Positions 25,736 through 34,951 of a stretch of DNA of 64,000 nucleotides are shown piece by piece. Below the pieces are notes generated by a model that saw only the letters and a list, made by a program, of their open reading frames with translations, had not been told where the DNA came from and did no database searches. The DNA is from Streptomyces cynarae. Lineage in GTDB: Bacteria > Actinomycetota > Actinomycetes > Streptomycetales > Streptomycetaceae. Position numbers and translations under genes: made by a program. Location of the stretch: assembly GCF_025642135.1 (NCBI RefSeq), contig NZ_CP106793.1, positions 434,001 to 498,000 on the forward strand, written 5' to 3'. Position 1 is the stretch's first letter. Every line of letters begins with the position of its first letter.

Positions 25736-26944
25736 TCAGCGGCTCTCGTGGCCCCCTTGTTTGAGAAACGTACGGTACGCCGCCCAGTCCGCCGCCGTCG
25801 CGGCGAAGTCCACATAGAGGGCGACGCCGAAGTGGGTGCGGTCCGCGTCCGTGCGGGAGAGGCCCAGTCGAGCGCCGCGAACGGCGGCAGTGACCGTTTC
25901 GGCGGACGCGTGATGGCCGATGTGGTCCTCGTGGTAGAAGGGCAGGCCGATCAGCAAGTCCGTTGAAGGCGGGGTGACTTCGAGAGCCAGAGAAGTCTGC
26001 TGGGCGACATAGCCTCCGTACAGGCTCTCGAGCGGCATCGCCGTGTCGTAGGACATCACCGCGATCTGGTCGACCCGGCGCGCGACCTGGCCGAAGTAAC
26101 GCTGAGACCACCACTTGGGGTGTCCGGTGAGACCAGTCACGGAGTGGAGTGCGGGGAGGGGGTCGATCTGGGGGGCGGCCACCGAGAGTGGGACGTGGTG
26201 GGCACTGGTGACGCGGTGCAAAGCATCAAGGAGGGTGAGGTAGTCACGGTCGCCTGAGTGCAGGGGCTCCAGGTCGAAATGGGCGCCGTCGAACCCGGCC
26301 GCCAGAACCTGGCGGGCGGAACGGACCACCGCAGCCCGTGTCTCCTGCCGTTGCAGTCGCAGGCCAACCCTTCCCTCGCTCGCGAGCTTGTCGCCGAGCC
26401 AGGCCTGGACGCGTACGCCGGGTAGCTCGCGGTGTACGGCGTCGATCAGCCAACGCGCATTTCTATAAGCGGGCTTGGGGAGCGTGCCATCATGTTCCAG
26501 CGGGCCCGCGTGCACGTATAGGTCGCGGATCCCGGTGTCGCGCAGGCGGCGCGCCAGCGCATCGAGGTCCGTGTTCCGCTTACGTCCGTCGACCCAGGCG
26601 TGGCCGAGCCACAGAGCGTCCCGATTCCGGGTGTACGTCTCCGGCGCTGGGTCACCCGCGTAGTTCAGCCGTAGGGCGACTCCGGCGGCGAGGGTGGAGA
26701 CGAGGAGCACGAGGAGCAGACCGAGGGCGACCCGTCGGGTCCAGCTCAGCCAGGCGTAACGGGGCCGACCGTTGCCGCGGAGTCCCTCGGCCGACCCGCG
26801 CGCGGGACCGGCCTCACCGCCGGCCTCCGGCACGCCCGGCTCCCTCGGCAACCGCGGCTCCGGCGAGTCGGCGACACACTCCGGCTCTGCCCCCTCGGAA
26901 CCGGACTGGTCCGCGAGCGGCTGACCCGTACGCTCCGTGTCCAT
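25736..26944 (-). CDS. Membrane-anchored GH18-like TIM-barrel protein
   Basis: 402 residues from ATG 26944, preceded by GAGGGGG. The first 65 residues are acidic and Pro/Gly-rich (cytoplasmic), followed by one transmembrane helix (about 70-92). The extracytoplasmic part looks like a TIM barrel of the chitinase/GH18 type, with strand ends LYVHAGPLEHDG, VQAWLGDKL, AAGFDGAHFDLEPL and QIAVMSYDTAMP. The FDGAHFDLEP phrase resembles the DxxDxDxE catalytic motif with changes, so it may be a binding protein or a glycosidase of unknown specificity. Confidence 0.75.
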   Translation of the reverse strand: MDTERTGQPLADQSGSEGAEPECVADSPEPRLPREPGVPEAGGEAGPARGSAEGLRGNGRPRYAWLSWTRRVALGLLLVLLVSTLAAGVALRLNYAGDPAPETYTRNRDALWLGHAWVDGRKRNTDLDALARRLRDTGIRDLYVHAGPLEHDGTLPKPAYRNARWLIDAVHRELPGVRVQAWLGDKLASEGRVGLRLQRQETRAAVVRSARQVLAAGFDGAHFDLEPLHSGDRDYLTLLDALHRVTSAHHVPLSVAAPQIDPLPALHSVTGLTGHPKWWSQRYFGQVARRVDQIAVMSYDTAMPLESLYGGYVAQQTSLALEVTPPSTDLLIGLPFYHEDHIGHHASAETVTAAVRGARLGLSRTDADRTHFGVALYVDFAATAADWAAYRTFLKQGGHESR

Positions 26945-27257
26945 CTCTGTATCCCCCTCACACACGCCACGGCTACCTCGACTACCGGGCGACAGCAGTT
27001 CCCGGCATTGGCATCACCTGCGCATCTCGGCCTGCTGCAGCAGCGCGGTCGCGAGCTCGCTGGACGGGAGCAGCCTGTCACAGACCCGGCACAGGGCGGT
27101 ATCGCGGGTGGCCCGGCCCGCCTCCCCTTCCGCAGGATGAAAGTCAACCAGATCTGGCCGACGGTCACCGCGCTGACCTGCGACCCGCGCAACTGGCTCC
27201 AATTCCTGGCTTACGAGGGCGAGATGCCGCCACGGCTGCTACTCCGTCGGCAACGAA

Positions 27258-27678
27258 CACGCTCTGGGGTGTCAATCGGCGTCGCAAGGGCGCCGATCAC
27301 AGTCTCACCACGCTCAAGAGCATCCGGGCGGCCCGCCCGGACGGTGCCCCTATCTACGTCATCCTGGACAACCTGTCCGCCCACAAGGGCAGCAAGATCC
27401 GCCGGTGGGCGGCCAGGAACAAGGTCGAGCTCTGCTTCACGCCGACCAACGCGTCCTGGGCCAACCCCATCGAGGCGCACTTCGGGTCGCTGCGGCCCCT
27501 CGCCAACTCCAACCACCCCAATCACGCCGTCCGGACCCGAGCCCTGCACCGCTACCTGCACTGGCGCAACCGGAACGCTCGACGTCCCGACGTCCTGGCC
27601 GCCCAGCGCCGGGAACGCGCCCGTATCCGCAGCGAGAAAGGCATCCGCTGGGGCCGCCCTCTCAACTCACCTGCCTGA
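27258..27678 (+). pseudogene. 3' remnant of an IS630-family transposase
   Basis: The frame shows the second half of an IS630 DDE domain: TLWGVNRRRKGADHSLTTLK, then VILDNLSAHKGSKIRRW (second catalytic Asp), then CFTPTNASWANPIEAHFGSL (catalytic Glu), ending NSPA and a stop at 27678. The N-terminal half is absent; the DNA before 27255 reads as unrelated sequence. No intact terminal repeats seen. Confidence 0.85.
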
Positions 27679-27712
27679 GCGCCGCGCCGCTTCGCCGCAG
27701 GAACAAGCCCTG

Positions 27713-28366
27713 TCAGGTCCTTTCGGGCTTGCGGGCCAGCAGGCAGGCGTGCGGTCTGTTCACCCGTCCGCCGGGCTCCTGCTCCAGCCTCGCGGTGACG
27801 ACGAGTCCGGCCTGCTCCAGCAGGCCGACCATGCGGTCCACTGGCAGGAGGTACGACTCGTAGGACACCGGACGGCCATAGCCCTGAGTCGGCTGCAGCC
27901 GTTCATCGCCGACATAGTCCCCCCAGAGCAGGTAGCCGCCGGGCGCGAGCGTGCGGTGGAACTCGGCGAACACCGCCGGCAGCCACTGCGGGGGCGTGTG
28001 GTGGGTGGAGTACCAGGCCAGGATGCCGCCGAGCTCGTCGTCCCTCATCTCCAGCGCGGTCATCGAGCCCTCGGTGAACCGCAGGTTCGGATAGGCGTGC
28101 CGGGCCAGCCCGATCATCTTCGGTGACAGATCGACGCCGAAGGCGGACACTCCCAGCCCGGCCAGGTGCGCCGTCACGCGGCCGGGGCCGCATCCCAGGT
28201 CCGCGACCGACCCCAGACCAGCCGTCCGCACGAGCTCGGCAAACCCCGCCAGCATCGCGCGTGACAGCGGGTCCATCTCGGCGGGGGGCGGAACGCGTTC
28301 GACGTAATCAGCGGCGACCGTGTCGTACGACTCGCGGACAGCGGTCAGAAAGGAGGGCTCAGCCAT
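27713..28366 (-). CDS. Class I SAM-dependent methyltransferase
   Basis: 217 residues from ATG 28366. The SAM-binding motif I VADLGCGPGRVTAHLAGLG (about residue 58) is followed by GVDLSPKMIGLARHAYPNL (motif II) and LAPGGYLLWGDYVGDE (post-III), a Methyltransf_11/25 pattern. The N-terminal VRESYDTVAADYVERV is common in small-molecule methyltransferases. The substrate cannot be inferred; neighbours are mobile-element debris. Its 3' end lies 35 bp from the IS630 remnant. Confidence 0.93.
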   Translation of the reverse strand: MAEPSFLTAVRESYDTVAADYVERVPPPAEMDPLSRAMLAGFAELVRTAGLGSVADLGCGPGRVTAHLAGLGVSAFGVDLSPKMIGLARHAYPNLRFTEGSMTALEMRDDELGGILAWYSTHHTPPQWLPAVFAEFHRTLAPGGYLLWGDYVGDERLQPTQGYGRPVSYESYLLPVDRMVGLLEQAGLVVTARLEQEPGGRVNRPHACLLARKPERT

Positions 28367-28540
28367 GCGGGCGACCCTAGACCAGAGGACCGACACGCCG
28401 TGTCACGACTTGAGTTGACCTGCGACATCCACCGCCGTAGACACCCGGCCATCACGCCACTCCGGTGATCGTTTCCGGTCAGAGCACTGGTCGTAGGTTC
28501 GGCGAAGGAGCTTGTCGAGTGTGTCGCGCGCGTCGTCCTC

Positions 28541-29215
28541 ATGGCGCACGGACGTGTGACAGGGGACAAGGATGAATATGACGAGGTCCGCAGTCACGCG
28601 CACACCGTTGTCGAACACGCCGCCGAGCACGGTCTGCCGTCGAATGCCCCACTCGACGAGATCGTCCGCGAGGGCGTGCGGCGGGTGCTTGCCGCCGCGC
28701 TCAAGACCGAAGTCAGCTCCCAAATGACCGAGTTGGCCGATCAGCGAAAAGAGAAGGGCCACCGCCTGGTCGTGCGCATTGGCTGCCACCAGCCGCGCAG
28801 GGTGACCACGGCGGCCGGGGTGGTCGAGGTGAAGGCGCCGAGGGTGACAAAGCGCGTCGACGAAGCCACGGGCGAGCGCAATCGGTTCTCCTCGGTGATC
28901 CTGCCGCCGTGGCGCCGCAAGTCCCCGAAGATCAGCGAGGTACTGCCGCTGCTCTATCTGCACGGCCTGTCGTCCGGCGACTTCGTGCCCGCACCGGAGC
29001 AGTTCCTCGGCAGCTCGCCGGCTCTCCCCCGGCGACGGTCACCCGGCTGACGGTGCAGTGGCAGGCCGACCACGCCGCCTTCATGGAGTGTGGGCTGTCC
29101 GAGGTCGACTACGTATACGTGTGGGTCGACGGCGTCCACCTCAACGTCGACCTGAAGGAAGCCAAAGCCTGCGTGCTCGTCCTGGTCGGCGTGCAACGCC
29201 ACGGCGACCGTGCAA
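28541..29215 (+). pseudogene. 5' remnant of an IS256-family (mutator) transposase
   Basis: The frame from 28541 reads NAPLDEIVREGVRRVLAAAL, EVKAPRVTKRVDEATGERNR and ISEVLPLLYLHGLSSGDFVP, typical of the IS256 N-terminal third. A frameshift near 29015 moves it to TVTRLTVQWQADHAAFMECG, then VDYVYVWVDGVHLNVDLKEA with the first catalytic Asp. Similarity ends at about 29215, so the other two catalytic residues are gone. The intact IS5-type element starts about 115 bp later and may have replaced the 3' part. Confidence 0.85.
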
Positions 29216-29433
29216 GTCCAGCGCCAGCGGCTGCGAACACTTCCCCCATAGCCATCGAATCCAAGAGCAAAGCCGAACCCGAACCCATGCCGTCAAGGCG
29301 CCTAGGGCCCGTGCCGAGTTCGGGTCTTTAGTGGCTGGTTCGTGAGTCTTTGAGTGGATTTGCTGTCGCCTGATGGTGTGGCGGCGGGGCGGAATCCGCC
29401 GGCCCACGGTTGTTGATCTGGTGATGTGTTCGG

Positions 29434-30282
29434 GTGAGTGAACGCAAGCCGTACCCGAGTGACTTATCGGACGAGCAGTGGTCGTTGATCGAGCCGGTGA
29501 TCACCGCGTGGAAGGACCGGCACCGCTCGGTCAGCGGCCACCAGGGCGTCTACGACATGCGGGAGATCGTGAACGCGATCCTCTACCAGGGGCGAACCGG
29601 CTGCCAGTGGGCCTATCTCCCGCACGACCTGCCGCAGAAGAGCGCGACGTACTACTACTTCGCCGCCTGGCGGGACGACGGAACCGACCAGGTCATCCAT
29701 GAACTCCTGCGCTGCCAGGTCCGTGAACGCGCCCGCCGATTAGAGGACCCGACCTTGGTGGTCCTGGACACCCAGAGTGTCCATGTGGCCGCCGGGGTCC
29801 CCGCCACCACGAGTGGCCACGATCCGGCCAAGCGGGTGCCCGGCCGCAAACGCGGCCTGGCCGTGGACGTCCTCGGCCTGGTCATCGCAGTCGTCGTCCT
29901 CGCCGCGAACACCCACGACAACGCCGCGGGCATCATCCTGCTGGACCAGGTCGCCGAGCACGCCGGCGGAACCGTCCGCAAAGCCCTGGTCGACCAGGGC
30001 TTCAAGAACCAGGTCGTCATGCATGGCGCCGGCCTGGGAATTGATGTCGAGATCGTCGCGCGCAACCCGCAGGACAAGGGGTTCGTGCCGCAGCCGAAGC
30101 GGTGGAGGGTCGAGCAGACCTACGGGATCCTGATACTGCACCGGCGCCTGGTCCGCGACTACGAGCACCGCCCCTCCTCCTCCGCCTCCCGCGTCTACTG
30201 GGCGATGACCCACGTCATGACCCGACGCCTCACCGGCGCGAGCGCCCCCTCCTGGCGCGCGGCGCAGGCGGTGGCAGCGTGA
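29434..30282 (+). CDS. Intact IS5-family transposase
   Basis: 282 residues. N-terminal DLSDEQWSLIEPVITAW is the classic IS5 opening, followed by GRTGCQWAYLPHDLPQKSAT. DDE catalytic residues are visible as VVLDTQSVH (first Asp), KALVDQGFKN (second Asp) and RWRVEQTYG (Glu). The start at GTG 29434 gives the usual length; the gene has no stop or frameshift, unlike every other transposase in the window. It has one in-frame TTA codon at 29740-29742, which in Streptomyces needs the bldA tRNA. Its stop overlaps the start of the next gene. Confidence 0.93.
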   Translation: MSERKPYPSDLSDEQWSLIEPVITAWKDRHRSVSGHQGVYDMREIVNAILYQGRTGCQWAYLPHDLPQKSATYYYFAAWRDDGTDQVIHELLRCQVRERARRLEDPTLVVLDTQSVHVAAGVPATTSGHDPAKRVPGRKRGLAVDVLGLVIAVVVLAANTHDNAAGIILLDQVAEHAGGTVRKALVDQGFKNQVVMHGAGLGIDVEIVARNPQDKGFVPQPKRWRVEQTYGILILHRRLVRDYEHRPSSSASRVYWAMTHVMTRRLTGASAPSWRAAQAVAA

Positions 30283-30677
30283 ACATCCGGCCCCTGCTCG
30301 ATGCCCTGGACCTCCAGGAAGAAGCCGCCCGGGCCCTGGCCGACGACCTCCGCGCACAGATCGACGACCTGCAGACCCGGTTGCGGGAGGCCGAGACGCA
30401 CCTGGAGCACCTCACGATCACCCGCAAGACCGTCATCGGCCTCGCCGACCGGCTCCCCGCGTCCGCGCCGGACCTGCCCGAGCACCCGGACTACCCCCGC
30501 ATCCTCGCCACCTTCAACCACGCGACCGGGCCGCTACGGGCCAAGGACGTCTGCGCAGCCCTCGGCCACGAACTGCTGCCGAAGAACGTCGAAGGCACCC
30601 GCGCCAAGCTGAAACGCCTGGTCAAACTCGGGATCCTCACCGAGGCCGACACCGGCAACTTCGCCAGGAAGCAATAG
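30279..30677 (+). CDS. IS-borne second gene: coiled coil plus winged-helix-like domain
   Basis: 132 residues from GTG 30279, overlapping the transposase stop by four bases (GTGA), so translation is probably coupled. Residues 5-50 form a heptad-rich coiled coil (LREAETHLEHLTITRKTV). The second half, with YPRILATFNHATGPLRAKDV and EGTRAKLKRLVKLGILTEAD, looks like a winged-helix domain. I know of similar small proteins behind Streptomyces IS transposases but not their function; a DNA-binding helper or regulator of transposition is plausible. Composition is native-like. Confidence 0.8.
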   Translation: MNIRPLLDALDLQEEAARALADDLRAQIDDLQTRLREAETHLEHLTITRKTVIGLADRLPASAPDLPEHPDYPRILATFNHATGPLRAKDVCAALGHELLPKNVEGTRAKLKRLVKLGILTEADTGNFARKQ

Positions 30678-30749
30678 CCAGCAGAACTTCCACCAGCGTC
30701 CTTGCTCCCACCTCAGCCAGAAACGGACATCGCCTTACGAACCGCCCAC

Positions 30750-30993
30750 TTAGAGGGGCTGGAGGCTGCGGAGCCAGATGACGGCTCCGCGTAAGTGGAG
30801 TCCGGCCAGGTAGCTGGCCGGGGTCTTGTCGTAGCAGGCGGCGAGCCCGCGCCATTCCTTGATCTTGTTGATGCAGCGTTCGGCCGTGTTGCGCTCCTTG
30901 TACAAGGCCGCATCGTGGCTGACGGGGCGTCCGCCACGTGAGCCGTGCTTCAATCACCGCCCACTCGCCGTCCGTGAAATCACCCCGAGCCAT
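30750..30993 (-). pseudogene. Rearranged IS5-family transposase fragment
   Basis: The N-terminal scrap MARGDFTDGEWAVIEARL (from 30993) joins, through an internal deletion and frame change near 30950, to the C-terminus HDAALYKERNTAERCINKIK ending SLQPL with stop at 30750. The whole catalytic core is missing. It is inverted relative to the intact element on its left. Confidence 0.8.
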
Positions 30994-31215
30994 CCCGCCT
31001 GTCTACCGCCACGGATCCAGCCAGGGCAGCAGAACGTCCGACTCGTGATCCGAACTCGGTAAACGCCTAAGAGTGCGCGCGGACCCACACCTGCCTATCC
31101 TGAATCTGCGGTGTCTTCCTCGCGTCCAGAAGAAGGGGATGCGGCGCAATGGGCAGCGGCGTATGGCTATCCCTAGACACGCGCACAGCCGAGACGCCTA
31201 CTGTCAGGAGCGGGC

Positions 31216-31758
31216 ATGGCTGATCGCGCAACGATGGAGCGTATCTGGGAAGCCCACACTGCCGGCGAGTTCGTGGCGCAGGACGTGGAGGCCACGATGG
31301 CCACGATGGACGACGACCCCATCGTCGTCCATGTGCCGACCGCCATGGGCGGTAGTGGGTACGACGACGTCAAGGACTTCTACGCACGCTGGTTCATTGG
31401 ACGGAACCCGGACGATTTCACTGTGCGTTCGATATCCCGCACGGTGGGAGACGACAGCCTCGTAGACGAAATGATCGTGTCGTTCACCCACGACATCGAG
31501 GTGCCCTGGATTCTGCCTGGATTGGCACCCACCGGGCAGCAGGTCCGTATACCCGTCATCGCCGTCGTGGACTTCCGAGGCCCGCGTGTGCGGAGCGAGC
31601 GCATCTACTGGGATCAAACGGCGGTGCTCGCGCAGACGCAGTTGCTGAACGACGACATCGTCCGGCGCCTGCCCGTGGTCACCACACCGTTGGACGTACT
31701 GGACGGCAGGGTCCCCCTCAACCAGTTGACGTCGCCCCGCCCCGATGTCGAACCGTGA
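31216..31758 (+). CDS. NTF2-like (SnoaL-type) protein
   Basis: 180 residues from ATG 31216, preceded by AGGAG. The sequence DDDPIVVHVPTAMGGSGYDD, then FYARWFIGRNPDDF and DEMIVSFTHDIEVPWILPG, followed by RIPVIAVVDFRG, fits the cone-shaped alpha+beta NTF2-like fold of SnoaL-type cyclases and dehydratases. Such stand-alone proteins are often annotated with carboxymethylenebutenolidase-associated functions, but no activity can be assigned. The gene stands alone between IS scraps. Confidence 0.85.
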   Translation: MADRATMERIWEAHTAGEFVAQDVEATMATMDDDPIVVHVPTAMGGSGYDDVKDFYARWFIGRNPDDFTVRSISRTVGDDSLVDEMIVSFTHDIEVPWILPGLAPTGQQVRIPVIAVVDFRGPRVRSERIYWDQTAVLAQTQLLNDDIVRRLPVVTTPLDVLDGRVPLNQLTSPRPDVEP

Positions 31759-31819
31759 AGGTCAATCCCCTCGAACCCGGAACCGGTCGTAGATCGTCGA
31801 CCAGCTTCCGTACCGGCGC

Positions 31820-31944
31820 GGAACGTCGCGCAGGCAGCCTTTCCCGATTGGCTGGACTGGTACAACTACCACCGACCCCACACCGGCATCAGCGGCCAAA
31901 CACCAGCCAGCCGCGTCACCAACCCGTCCGGTCAGCACACCTAG
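31820..31944 (+). pseudogene. C-terminal scrap of an IS481/IS3-type transposase
   Basis: About 40 residues: AAFPDWLDWYNYHRPHTGIS, then GQTPASRVTNPSGQHT and TAG at 31942-31944. The WYNYHRPHTGIxGxTPASR ending is characteristic of the integrase-core transposases of this group. Nothing upstream continues it. Confidence 0.8.
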
Positions 31945-31969
31945 AGCCGAGCATATGACGACACCGTCG

Positions 31970-32785
31970 TCAGTGACCGCCGGCGCGGCTTTCGAGGCGG
32001 AAGTCGAACGGCACCGTTCCGGGGTCGAGGGCGGTGATCCCGCCGTCCACGGTGAGCACCGCACCGTTGACGAAGGACGCGGCGGGCGACAGCAACCAGT
32101 TGATCGCCTCGGCGACCTCGGACGGGTCACCCGGACGCCCAGTGGGCACCAGTTTCGTGACCTCTTGGTACGCCTCCTCGACCCCGCCGCCCAGTCCCGA
32201 CTCCTCCGCGAACCGGGCCATGCGCCGGTCGGCCATCTCCGTACGCACCCAGGTGGGGCACACGGTGTTGGCCCGCAGCCCCTGGTGCCCGTAGTCGACG
32301 GCCACCGAACGGCACAGTTGCAGGAGGGCGGCCTTGGAGGTGGCGTAAGCGGCGTTGCCCTTCCCGTTGCGCAGCGCGGATACGGAGGAGACCGCGACGA
32401 CCGAGCCACGGGCCTTCAACAGGTACGACAGAGCGGCGCGTAGTATCAGGAACGGGCCGGTCAGGTTGGTGCGGATCACCTCGTCCCAGGTCTCGTCCGA
32501 GAGGTCTCCCACTGCGCCGCCGCGTCCGATGCCCGCGTTGAGGACCAGTCCGTCGAGTCTGCCGTAGTGGGAGACCGTGGTTTCGACCAAGTCCTGGACG
32601 GCGGTCGGGTCCGCGAGGTCGGCGGGGTACGCCAGAGCGCCGGTCTCGTCGGCGTACTGCCGTAGCGGCTCGGGCCGCCGCCCACCGATGACGACATGGT
32701 GGCCTTCGGCCCGCAGCAATCGGGCAGTCGCCGCACCGATGCCGGAACCACCGCCCGTGACGACGACAACTCGTGTTTTCGACAT
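31970..32785 (-). CDS. SDR-family NAD(P)-dependent oxidoreductase
   Basis: 271-residue Rossmann-fold dehydrogenase, classical SDR type. It has TGGGSGIG at residues 10-17 (cofactor loop), LNAGIG near 87, a Ser in VAVSSVSAL, and the catalytic YATSK near 151. The C-terminus NGAVLTVDGGIT is standard. An arginine-bearing loop (GGRRPEPLRQY) after strand 2 suggests NADP(H) preference. The substrate is unknown; no pathway neighbours exist. It starts at ATG 32785. Confidence 0.94.
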   Translation of the reverse strand: MSKTRVVVVTGGGSGIGAATARLLRAEGHHVVIGGRRPEPLRQYADETGALAYPADLADPTAVQDLVETTVSHYGRLDGLVLNAGIGRGGAVGDLSDETWDEVIRTNLTGPFLILRAALSYLLKARGSVVAVSSVSALRNGKGNAAYATSKAALLQLCRSVAVDYGHQGLRANTVCPTWVRTEMADRRMARFAEESGLGGGVEEAYQEVTKLVPTGRPGDPSEVAEAINWLLSPAASFVNGAVLTVDGGITALDPGTVPFDFRLESRAGGH

Positions 32786-33341
32786 AGCCGTTGGGTCTCC
32801 TCACTTGCTGGCGATCAGGCTGTGTGCTCCTACGCAGAGCGGCTCGGCTGCGCCGCGGAATCCAGTTGATCACCGCGGTGTGCGGCGCGTGGCATGAACC
32901 ATATGTTGCCGCAGTGGTAGGTGCTCGTAGACGTCGTAATGGCCGCCGGTGACGAAGATCGCCTTGCGGTGCGGCGGCCTTTCGGCGGGCGTCCAGCACC
33001 TGCATCGAGCGCCCACCACGCACAGACGGCGGTGACGAGAACGGCGGCGTGCACCCCGTTCATGAAGGCGTTGCCGGTGCGCTCGACGGCGGCCCTCGGC
33101 TGTGCGGGCTGTCGCCGCCACCGGGAACACGCCGATCGCGGCGTGCGTGCCAGTGGCGTGCACCGGGCGGCGAAAACAAATCGGCTACGCGCCATCCGGC
33201 CGTCGAGCAGAGCCTTGGCGACGCTTTCGCAGCGCGTGGAATTCGCCACATTTACTCCCGTCAATGCACATGAATGACATAAAAATGGTTCTTTGACCAA
33301 TAACAGCCCTCCGGTATTCAGCTCCAGGAATTCAACGATCA
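32786..33341. other. Gene-poor stretch with a possible transporter tail
   Basis: 556 bp. On the minus strand near 33000-33100 the phrase GNAFMNGVHAAVLVTAVCAW resembles the last helix of a drug-efflux MFS protein, and in another frame AIFVTGGHYDVYEH (near 32920-32960) resembles an alpha/beta-hydrolase end. Both are short and cannot be called. The 3' end holds the L,D-transpeptidase promoter. Confidence 0.3.
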
Positions 33342-34598
33342 GTGGCATGGGAGAAGCGTTTGATCACGGTAGGTAAGCGACGCACCGGGCTGATGGCTAC
33401 GGCCGGGGTATTCGGCGGTGTACTCGCACTCACGGCCACCGCCGGCACCAGTAACGCTGCCACCAGCGTCAGCAACACCGGGAATCACCCGAAATCGCAG
33501 ACTCGGGCAGATCAGGCGAGCGCCCAGGACACTTCCGACGCCCGAATAAAGATCACGCCCGGCCAAGGTGCCTACAACGTCGGAATCAACGATCCCGTCA
33601 AAGTCACTGTCAGCAACGGCACGCTCACCAAGGTGACCATGACCGCCGTCGCGACTGGTGCCGAGGTCCAGGGCACCCTGTCCGCGGACGGTACCTCGTG
33701 GAAGCCGAACGGCGGACTGGAGCGGGCCACCAGGTATCAGATCGCCGCAGAGGCCCAGGACGACGGGGGCCGGTCCACCACCGGGAACGCCACCATCACC
33801 ACGACCTCCCCGGCCAACGACTTCGTCGGGCACCTCTCCCCCGAGGACGGCTCGACCGTCGGCGTGGGCATGCCGGTGGTGGTCAACTTCGACAAGGCGG
33901 TCAGCGACAGGGCCGCCGTGGAGTCGGAGATCCAGGTCAGCGCGAGCAGCGGGCAGCGGGTCGTCGGTCACTGGTTCAACGGCAACCGTTTGGACTTCCG
34001 CCCCCGGCACTACTGGAAGCCCGGCTCCACCGTCACCGTCAAGCTCACCCTCCACGGTGTCCGGAAGACGGTCACGTTCAAGATCGGCCGGAGCCAGATC
34101 AGCACCGTCGACGCCAGGACGAAGCAGATGACCGTCGTACGGGACGGCAGGACGATCAAGACCATCCCGATCTCGTCCGGGAGCCCCGAGCATCCGACGT
34201 ACAACGGCCGGATGGTCATCTCCGAGAAGTTCAGGCAGATCCATATGAACGGTGCGACCGTCGGTCTCATGAAGGACGGCAAGCCCGCCTACGACATCAA
34301 GGCCGTACCGCATGCCATGCGCCTGACCGACTCGGGAACGTTCGTCCACGGCAACTACTGGGGTGCCGACTCGGTCTTCGGCAAGGTCAATACCAGCCAC
34401 GGCTGCGTGGGCCTGAAGGATGTCATGAGCGGCGGCGACGGCAGGCAACCCGCTGCGTGGTTCTTCGACAACTCGATGATCGGTGACGTCGTGATCGTCA
34501 AGAACTCCGAGGGCAAGACCCTGTTGGCCCCGGACAACGGCCTCAGCGACTGGAACATGCCGTGGAGCGAGTGGGTCGCGGACAGCACGGCCCCCTGA
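33342..34598 (+). CDS. Secreted L,D-transpeptidase (YkuD domain)
   Basis: Cell-wall enzyme that makes 3-3 peptide crosslinks in peptidoglycan. Up to 418 residues. GTG 33342 opens the frame; TTG 33360 has a better ribosome site (GGGAG) and may be the real start. Signal peptide to about residue 40 (ends SNAA). Two Ig-like domains follow (about 65-150 and 155-250), the second with the actinobacterial Ldt pattern PEDGSTVGVGMPVVVNFDKA. The YkuD domain (about 255-390) has VHGNYWG and the catalytic NTSHGCVGL with Cys near 361. This is the domain order of mycobacterial LdtMt2-type enzymes. No lipobox was seen. Confidence 0.94.
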   Translation: MAWEKRLITVGKRRTGLMATAGVFGGVLALTATAGTSNAATSVSNTGNHPKSQTRADQASAQDTSDARIKITPGQGAYNVGINDPVKVTVSNGTLTKVTMTAVATGAEVQGTLSADGTSWKPNGGLERATRYQIAAEAQDDGGRSTTGNATITTTSPANDFVGHLSPEDGSTVGVGMPVVVNFDKAVSDRAAVESEIQVSASSGQRVVGHWFNGNRLDFRPRHYWKPGSTVTVKLTLHGVRKTVTFKIGRSQISTVDARTKQMTVVRDGRTIKTIPISSGSPEHPTYNGRMVISEKFRQIHMNGATVGLMKDGKPAYDIKAVPHAMRLTDSGTFVHGNYWGADSVFGKVNTSHGCVGLKDVMSGGDGRQPAAWFFDNSMIGDVVIVKNSEGKTLLAPDNGLSDWNMPWSEWVADSTAP

Positions 34599-34659
34599 CA
34601 CTCCGCCGCTCTCCGTCCCTAACCCCGGCGAGACCCGTCACAACACCGGCACCGCGCTC

Positions 34660-34940
34660 GGCGGGGAGCCGCTCGTGACACCCGGCCGTCGACAGCACGT
34701 TCTGCGAGAAGGCCCAACCGTCGCTGTCGAAGCCTCCCGAAATGCGGGTGCGGTCGCGGTAGATGCCTTCGTTGGTGTCGTACGGCCACAGTTCGCCGGC
34801 CTTGGCCACGGCTACGCGGAGGGTCGCCCCGCTCAACGCGGCACCGGTGGTGTGGTCGGTCAGCGTGAAGGTGACTGGGAAGTTCCCCTCGCTCGCGTCC
34901 GCCGTCACGTGGACCTTGGCCTCCGCGCTGCCCGGGGTAC
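34660..34940 (-). pseudogene. Fragment of a secreted glycosidase-like protein
   Basis: The minus-strand frame reads VTADASEGNFPVTFTLTDHT, GAALSGATLRVAVAKAGELW, then IYRDRTRISGGFDSDGWAFS, after which it dissolves. The last phrase is like the linker/carbohydrate-binding regions of large secreted Streptomyces glycosidases. No start or proper end is present. The assignment is tentative; the coding-like nature of the piece is clearer than its name. Confidence 0.4.
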
Positions 34941-34951
34941 GTGCTCACAGA

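Larger units (their letters stand above)
29330..30750 (+). mobile_element. IS5-family insertion sequence, two genes (ends approximate)
   Basis: The intact transposase (29434-30282) and its coupled second gene (30279-30677) form the unit. Possible imperfect ends are 29330-29346 and 30734-30750 (inverted; 14 of 17 bases agree around GGTTCGT). The right-hand copy lies just past the stop of the next transposase fragment and may belong to that element instead, so this end is uncertain. No target duplication was identified. Confidence 0.5.

Noticed and set aside
29330..30750. Exact 17-bp terminal repeats of the intact IS5 element
   Set aside because: Only 14 of 17 bases match, and the right copy may belong to the adjacent inverted fragment, so the ends are reported as approximate.
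32870..33163. Alpha/beta-hydrolase tail (GHYDVYEH) on the minus strand
   Set aside because: Too short and overlaps another tentative scrap in a different frame; mentioned only in the gene-poor stretch.
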